Source: Onchidella celtica
Taxonomy: Eukaryota; Mollusca; Gastropoda; Systellommatophora; Onchidiidae
Length of the DNA stretch: 64,000 nt
Reading direction: 5' to 3'
Assembly: GCA_963931925.1 (NCBI GenBank)
Contig: OZ007571.1
Coordinates: 40,065,550-40,129,549, forward strand
Part shown: in pieces, positions 58,901-64,000 of the stretch
Numbering within the stretch: position 1 is the first letter of the stretch
Layout of the letters: each line of letters begins with the position of its first letter
Translations under genes and position numbers: made by a program
The notes under the pieces: generated by a model
What the model saw: the letters and a program-made list of their open reading frames with translations, nothing else
Databases searched by the model: none
Told to the model about the DNA's origin: nothing

Positions 58901-60490
58901 ACCGTATCATTGTTCACTGTATCTCTTCTAAATCAAACACATTGTGACATGGACATGTTAACCAGTGAACCACTGGTCGGAATCACAAAGACTAAGCTTT
59001 CAAAGGCTCTCCCCACACTTTCAAAAGATGTAACATTGACATGCGAACTGTTGCTCAACAAATTTGCAATATTATCTCATTTTCTCACAAGCTGACCACC
59101 ATCTGGAGTTGTCTGTATCTAAGAACCAATCAGAAACAAGCTCTGAAATAATCTTTGCCCCAAATGCCCACATTGGTTTATTAGTATGTGTCAATCAGGA
59201 TGAAACCATTTGTCTAGGGCTTGGGAGGGCGTGGCTAGTTATCATGCTTCGTTCTCAGGAAAAATACAGCTGTCAGTTTGGAATTATAAGTCAGATCATT
59301 GGTTAGAGACTGACAGACTAAGGTTTTGCTGGTTAATTCATTATCAAGCGTGATAAGGCATAGCAGCGAATGTTTTCATACCGATCAATGAAAACCGAAC
59401 CACGCGGACAGCGTTTGTGGTCACCGCATAGCGGCACGGGTCAGTGACCCCAGATACGATTCTCCGTGAGTAAGGTCACTGACCGTGCAGCGGGCTTTAC
59501 GGGTAGCACGCAGGGTATGGGTTAATATATGAGCTCTAACTTCATTATATTTACTGCTGCAACTGGGAACCACTTTTTTTTTCCTTGTCATGCTTTTAAA
59601 TCTCATTCATGGCAATCATGTTAAATGCAAAGTCAAGAAACTTACTTTTCTCTTTCTCTTGCTGTTCTGTACAACTTCACTTCCTGTTTTGTGAATAATA
59701 ATAAAAAATTAATTCATTAAATTTTTGTAGAATTGAATAAATATTTGCAAAAGCAATTGTCGTTTAGCTGTGTCCGTTCTTAGTCTCCTTTAGAAGTTTA
59801 GCCTGCCTCTTGGTTTTCACAACTTCATATTAAAGACAATTATTTGAGATCTCTTCAGGTTTTTGTGCTGCAATCTGAAATGACTGGAAAAGAACTTACC
59901 AATTCCTTCTAAGTGAAATATGGTACCAATTTCAAAGATTTAAGAAACCATCTGTAAGACCAGGGCTCCCACTCAACTGAGAAAAAAACATCTGAAATCT
60001 ATGCGCGGCGCCTATGCGGAGCGTAAATTTTAAATGATTGACCATATTCTGCGCATAAATTTGATATAAAATAATGGACCATACAATACACCTACACACA
60101 GAAATACACAACAAAATACTTAAATAATAGTAATAAATGAACATCGGAAAAATTACTGCTGATCTCTTGCACCGCGGATTTCTGCGGAAGAGTGGGAGCC
60201 CTGAAGACACCTCATCAAGCCCTTCAACATCTCCCCACACCACCCCTGCATTTTTGTATGCAACATGAGGCTAGAGGTTCTGGGCCTAGAAAACTATGTA
60301 ATCTGTAATAACATGGACATAGTATTCAAATTACTGTATCTTATATCATCTTTCTCTTACTTTTTATATTATAAACATATTAAAACATGCATTTTCTATG
60401 TGTAAAGAAGAACTTAAGATATTTTTTTAGTGATGAAGCATTTTTGCCAAGCACTGCATACCTCATAAAGTCCAGGATTATTCCCTTGTC
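52950..60490 (-). CDS. VPS28: ESCRT-I subunit VPS28 (first coding exon not within these coordinates)
   Basis: Eight minus-strand exons in gene order: 60462-60490, 59646-59683, 58339-58428, 57877-57979, 56688-56789, 56295-56348, 54772-54863, 52950-53070. Phases agree throughout and the frame ends at TAA (52950-52952). The translation runs [86 protein letters not shown] and [19 protein letters not shown], close to human VPS28 along its length. About 209 residues are present against 221 in human, so only some 10-15 N-terminal residues are missing. Known of the family: the N-terminal half binds TSG101 and VPS37 in the ESCRT-I core. The C-terminal four-helix bundle (here exons 6-9) links to downstream ESCRT components in multivesicular body sorting. 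Introns carry a pogo-like MITE (53517-54342), a long hairpin (55985-56266) and a piggyBac-like element (58751-59521). Confidence 0.95.
53517..54342. mobile_element. pogo/Tigger-like MITE, family E (copy 1), in the last VPS28 intron
   Basis: Begins CAGTCCAATCCACTTATCTC after TA and ends ATTAGGATTGCACAG before TA. Internal TCTCGACAT/ATGTCGA motifs recur near both ends (TAACTCGACATG, CTTTACTCGACACAAGTC). The 826-bp unit is non-coding; short frames such as 53635-53859 recur in the second copy without coding signs. Confidence 0.75.
54864..55984. other. VPS28 intron between exons 7 and 8, proximal part: nothing recognised
   Basis: AT-rich, no transposon ends identified. The long hairpin follows at 55985. 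Confidence 0.5.
55985..56266. repeat. Long inverted repeat (hairpin) in a VPS28 intron
   Basis: The left arm (about 55985-56119) and right arm (about 56149-56266) are inverted copies. An almost perfect inner part of about 50 bp pairs AAACTAAAGAGAAGACAGAA with TTCTGTCTTCTCTTTAGTTT, and the outer part pairs AAAATTGGGCAAAAAGAAA imperfectly. The 29-base loop contains TTGACAAAGGCGAAAGCCGA, itself a small GGC-GAAA-GCC stem-loop. The long arms produce mirrored short frames on both strands. Confidence 0.85.
58751..59521. mobile_element. piggyBac-like non-autonomous element (copy 2)
   Basis: Flanked by TTAA (58747-58750, 59522-59525). Ends are CCCCCACCCTGCGAGGGGCG and, inverted, CCCATACCCTGCGTGCTACC, sharing an ACCCTGCG core. 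TCAAGCTGACCGCRCRRCRC and AAGCCGTATTTTCAC are shared with copies 1 and 3. It lies in a VPS28 intron. Confidence 0.7.
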
Positions 60491-61090
60491 CTGAAGAAAA
60501 AAAAGGAATAAATTTTTAAGAACCAGAAAACAAAAATGAGTACCAATTTTCCGTACCCGCACCTTACTCAATTTAAAAACATATCTACCTATTCTTGGTG
60601 ACAAACTCGAATTCCAATATTTCAAATCTTTCTTTGTGGTAAGAAAATGTTCTCAAAGAATATGTTTTCTAGTGGATTACATACACATTAGAGTTCTGTT
60701 TTCAGTGTTAGAATGAGAATCTGGAATCGAATGTGCTCAGCATTTTTTAAATTTTCTATGTCCTTGACTTTTAAAATAATTCAATCAGTATACAAACCCA
60801 GCAAAGTCTGTGACAGGATTTCATACAAACCAACATCAATATTTTAGCAGTTACCATGTTATTCTCACTGTAATTCTACTGATATATAAAGAGTGTCAGG
60901 TCAGCTATGGTGCCAAATAGGGAGCCAACAGCATTAGGCTGAGGCCCCCGAGAAACCAAAGGACCTCAAGCCTATGGTGCCAAATGAGTTTGTTGTGCAC
61001 AATCAAAGCCTTTCAAATTTCAGAACTGCAGATTTATAAGGGTATATAAAATGTGTTTAAAGATCTTATTTTACTTCGACTTTTGTTTAA

Positions 61091-61305
61091 CCCTTGACTT
61101 GCACCAGGCATTGAAATATGGTATGCACTTCCCATGGATGTGTTCACTGTACAAGAGTGTGTAAACACTGCAAGGTCAAACTGACCACGCAGCGCAGAAG
61201 CCGTATTTCCAAGTATCAGGTCACCATCCACTTTGAGACGTAACGACCATCTTATTGCTCACTGTATCTTTTCTAAATCAAGGGCATTATGACAAGTATA
61301 TTGTC
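61091..61305. mobile_element. piggyBac-like element, left fragment (copy 3)
   Basis: Begins just after TTAA (61087-61090) as CCCTTGACTTGCACC and matches about the first 200 bp of copies 1 and 2, including CAAACTGACCACGCAGCGC and TTTGAGACGTAACGACC. Similarity ends near 61305, close to the start of a pogo-like element, and no right end is seen. Confidence 0.6.
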
Positions 61306-61335
61306 ACGGATCGACTTTGGTCTCAAGTGTGCTAG

Positions 61336-62741
61336 CAGTGTTCATGAAATTACATCTCGACATGACTTTTCTCGACATTCTGGGTAACTCGACACAATTT
61401 TTAAGTCCCAACCTGTTCCTTCTTTACTGCTACTAAATATTTCCCCGTAACTCGACATGTTGATCCATTCTTTCCTTTTATATCGACACATTTCTCCCCG
61501 ACCGTGGCAAAACAAGTGCACTAGATCTACTGCTGTGCTACCAAAAATGCCCAAGCAACTCCCCGCATATAAGATTTATAAGACCTCTTCATTTCTTTTT
61601 GCGGTGCTGGCGGGGAGGGGTAGGAGAGGGGGTGTGTGAACACAGAGCCTTGGCTTCAGTAACACGAGTGTGGGGTGCCTTGCATAAGCGTACGGCAGTA
61701 AAGGTACAGAGTACTACAAACTGAGTAATTTTTTTTTCCCCACAAAACATTCGTGCGCCGTTGATACCAGGCCTTGACCTTGATCTCTCAGTTAACTGCT
61801 GTACTGTGTGTGTATCGGTATCATCACTTCTTCTAAAGAAACAGTCAGGTCGAGGTTAAAAAACAACAGTAAAGCACTGCGCATTTGACAGCTACAGCAT
61901 TTCTCCGTATATCCGTAAATCTTTGCCACGTAACTGCTCCGCACAACAGTGATTTGGAGGAACGGGTGACAATATGAAGATAATTAAAAGAAAAAGCGAC
62001 ATAATTGCGTTATATTTACTAGTAACTGCCCCATTCTTTGAATGGTAAAAAACAAAGCTCACCACTCCAGACCGAAAGGAATCAGTACAAAGTCATTGAT
62101 GTCGAGACACTTTGGGTCATCCACATAAAATCGGCGATCAATAGATAGATAGGATAGTATTACAGTAGTACACAGTGCACAGTAGTGTGCACCGAGCATT
62201 TTTCACGGGCTCATGTGTTCGTAAAAAATGATCTAAATATTTACGCAGTTTTCTTGGTATGGATGAATGGCACTCACTTCATCTGTATAGCACTATACTC
62301 GGTATCATTATCAAAGTTTTCTTGGCGTGGCTGGATCGTGAACTCTAGTTTACATTTCCGGTAAGAGGCGGAAATGACGAAATTGACGGAAGTACATTAT
62401 CACGTCGTATTCGCAATCATGAATTGATAACTGATAATTATAACTGAATTTCTGGGAAAAGTAAAGAGTTTCGGGAAAAAATGAGCTAGACACGTACAGG
62501 TTAATAAATTTTACATACATGTGCCAAGTTTCATTTCTCTACGTTGCGTAGTAAAAAAGCCTTTGCGGTCGCAAATTTGGCCCAAGTTCTAGACACTTCC
62601 CATTATGCTCATGTTTGATCCATCCCTCCCCCTCCCCCCACTTTTTTTTTCTCTTCCACCACTCATCCGCTATTTCGACTTTCTCTTTACTCGACACAAG
62701 TCAGACGGTCCCACTGATGTCGAGATATTAGGATTGCACTG
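61336..62741. mobile_element. pogo/Tigger-like element, family E (copy 2, enlarged)
   Basis: It matches 53517-54342 closely at 61355-62020 and 62590-62741, ending ATTAGGATTGCACTG before TA. The left end is diverged (CAGTGTTCATG). About 570 bp at 62021-62590 have no match in copy 1 and interrupt it. It lies upstream of the first certain VPS28 exon. Confidence 0.7.
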
Positions 62742-63349
62742 TATTATTATTCGACAGTGACCGTGATTGGGGCGTGCGGAGTATGAGATTAAAACATTCA
62801 AGGGGTTATTGTTGTTTTGAGAACCAAGACTGGGCTAGGTGATTAAAGCCTGCAAGGTGGAATTAGACTTCACCTCCGGTCATGCGCAGTTTACCATGAC
62901 CATGCCATTTTGCTAGTATATAAAAACACCACGAGTTCACATTAATTTTAATCTCATGTGAAATTATAAAGCAGTATCCCTGTCACAACGAGGCTAGGCA
63001 TGCCTCGCCTGAGTGTGGCTATTAGCTGAAGACACTGTAGAACATACTGACGACAGGCTGATACAGTGATAGAATCAGAGAGAGTACAGCCTAGGTCGTG
63101 TCACAGGACAGAAAGTCCACATGCGCCTTTCTATCTGCTGACCACTTCCTATGGTGGACATCAATGTAAGTTGTCATGCCAGAAGCTGATCTATGATTTG
63201 TGAGCACCCTCCAAGAAGACGGGCCGACCCCCACCGAGTCGACTTCCCATGCCCATGTTGATGCAGCGAATTATCGTCATATATTGAGCTGTAGTAGTTA
63301 ATACCTTGAAGTACTATTACTTATTTCTGATAGAGAGTAGGACATAATT
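62742..63349. other. Unassigned segment with a TATA-like motif
   Basis: Contains CTAGTATATAAAAACACCAC (62913-62932) about 70 bp before a CCCTGTCACAACGAGGC block. It could be a promoter or part of an old retroelement LTR, but no paired ends were found. Confidence 0.3.
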
Positions 63350-63596
63350 GGGAGGAGTACCTTACTCGAGCGCCACTTTTTGATAAAAAACCCTATATAT
63401 TTTTTCGGTACTTATTAATTTTGTTAGTTTATCCAATTGTCATTGGAAAAAAAGCAATGTTGGGGGCGTGAGGGTCTAGTCAGTTTGTATCAATGGGCGG
63501 TAGTCAGGTTGACTACTCAGGCGAAAAGGGGCTGGGGTAGTTGTGTTAGTTTCTGGTCTTTGGCGCTCGAGTACGGAACTCCTTCCTTGTATTTTG
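63350..63596. mobile_element. hAT-like MITE (copy 2, opposite orientation)
   Basis: Same ends as 10792-11006, here GGGAGGAGTACCTTACTCGA on the left and GTACGGAACTCCTTCC on the right. The interior shares GTGAGGGTCTAGTCAGTTTG with the first copy in reverse. The flanking 8-mers (ACATAATT, TTGTATTT) do not match. Confidence 0.75.
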
Positions 63597-63989
63597 CCTG
63601 AGAAGTCTCTTATGACTCATTGACTGAACGTAGTTGAATCTATTCTTGTGAGAAAGTGAAAACTCTTGCCACAAAAACACTAGATCAGATAGATATCTAG
63701 TCTAGATCTAAAGCAGAAAAGAATCTACTTTTGAATATTTAAGAGTTAAACTTCATTAAAAACTAGAATCGAGTGTCAGTGATAGATTCACTGATTTCGC
63801 AATCGCAGTTGCTTTTGGCATCACCTCCACTTTAGGCAATATTTTCAGTTTCACTAGACTAGAAACTAGACTTACTGAGGTAAGATCTTTCTAAATCCTT
63901 CGAATTTCGAGAAAAAATTATGGGTGAAAAGTCCAATTTAAACATGTCCTAAAAATTTTGTTTCGAAGATGTACTATACATTTCATTAC

Positions 63990-64000
63990 CTGAACTTGAC
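63990..64000 (-). other. VPS28: Possible 3' end of the first coding exon of VPS28 at the window edge
   Basis: On the minus strand the last bases read TCAAGTTCAG followed by GTAATG, a good donor. Ending in one extra G, it has the phase needed by the exon at 60490, giving [12 protein letters not shown]. Only 11 bases are visible and the implied intron is 3.5 kb, so this is a suggestion based on splice phase alone. Confidence 0.3.

Noticed and set aside
62284-62345. Minus-strand GT donor after ACAGATGAA as a VPS28 first exon
   Set aside because: Joining it to the next known exon gives the wrong phase or an immediate stop; at most a non-coding exon.

Overview
The window comes from an animal genome, most likely a lophotrochozoan and plausibly a gastropod mollusc. 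The evidence is small exons with GT-AG introns of 0.2-8 kb, conserved animal genes, many short non-autonomous DNA transposons, RTE-type LINEs, and tracts built from AGATCT/TCTAGA units. The species call is an inference; I could not search databases.

Three host genes account for the conserved coding sequence. (1) OSBPL9 (oxysterol-binding protein-related protein 9) is on the minus strand, 984-11304. Nine exons encode the N-terminal 249 residues (PH domain plus helical region); the rest lies off the left edge. (2) DEPDC1 (DEP domain-containing protein 1) is on the plus strand, 11711-34150. Eleven exons join in frame from ATG to stop to give 1162 residues. (3) VPS28 (ESCRT-I subunit) is on the minus strand. 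Eight exons at 52950-60490 give nearly the whole protein; the first coding exon is missing or just reaches the right edge. OSBPL9 and DEPDC1 are head to head, with 406 bp between their start codons. That gap holds two CCAAT boxes and a TTCGAA (CHR-like) site near DEPDC1, a layout typical of cell-cycle promoters.

The rest is mostly mobile DNA. OSBPL9 intron 1 holds a piggyBac-like element (9483-10497) and a hAT-like MITE (10792-11006, 8-bp target duplication). DEPDC1 intron 1 holds a 3.4-kb foldback element (12647-16090) with about 1.3-kb arms and a LINE fragment inserted at the centre of one terminal palindrome, followed by two pogo/Tigger-like MITEs. DEPDC1 intron 5 holds another pogo-like element; intron 8 two piggyBac-like MITEs around a SAP-like coding fragment; intron 10 a hAT MITE and a reverse-oriented RTE fragment. 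The intergenic stretch 34151-52949 carries four LINE insertions, including a full-length RTE-type LINE (45581-48817) with an uninterrupted 1002-residue frame and 12-bp target duplications. It also has an LTR-like fossil nested in a pogo-like MITE and a solo LTR (50820-52057) with a 5-bp duplication. VPS28 introns and upstream DNA carry more pogo-, piggyBac- and hAT-like MITEs and a long hairpin with a small GC stem-loop at its tip.

I see no CRISPR array, operon, rRNA or functional tRNA. No convincing new biological system is visible. The best candidates for something undescribed are the foldback element, the repeated G-T/S-x-E/P-D-L motif in DEPDC1, and the hairpin in a VPS28 intron.
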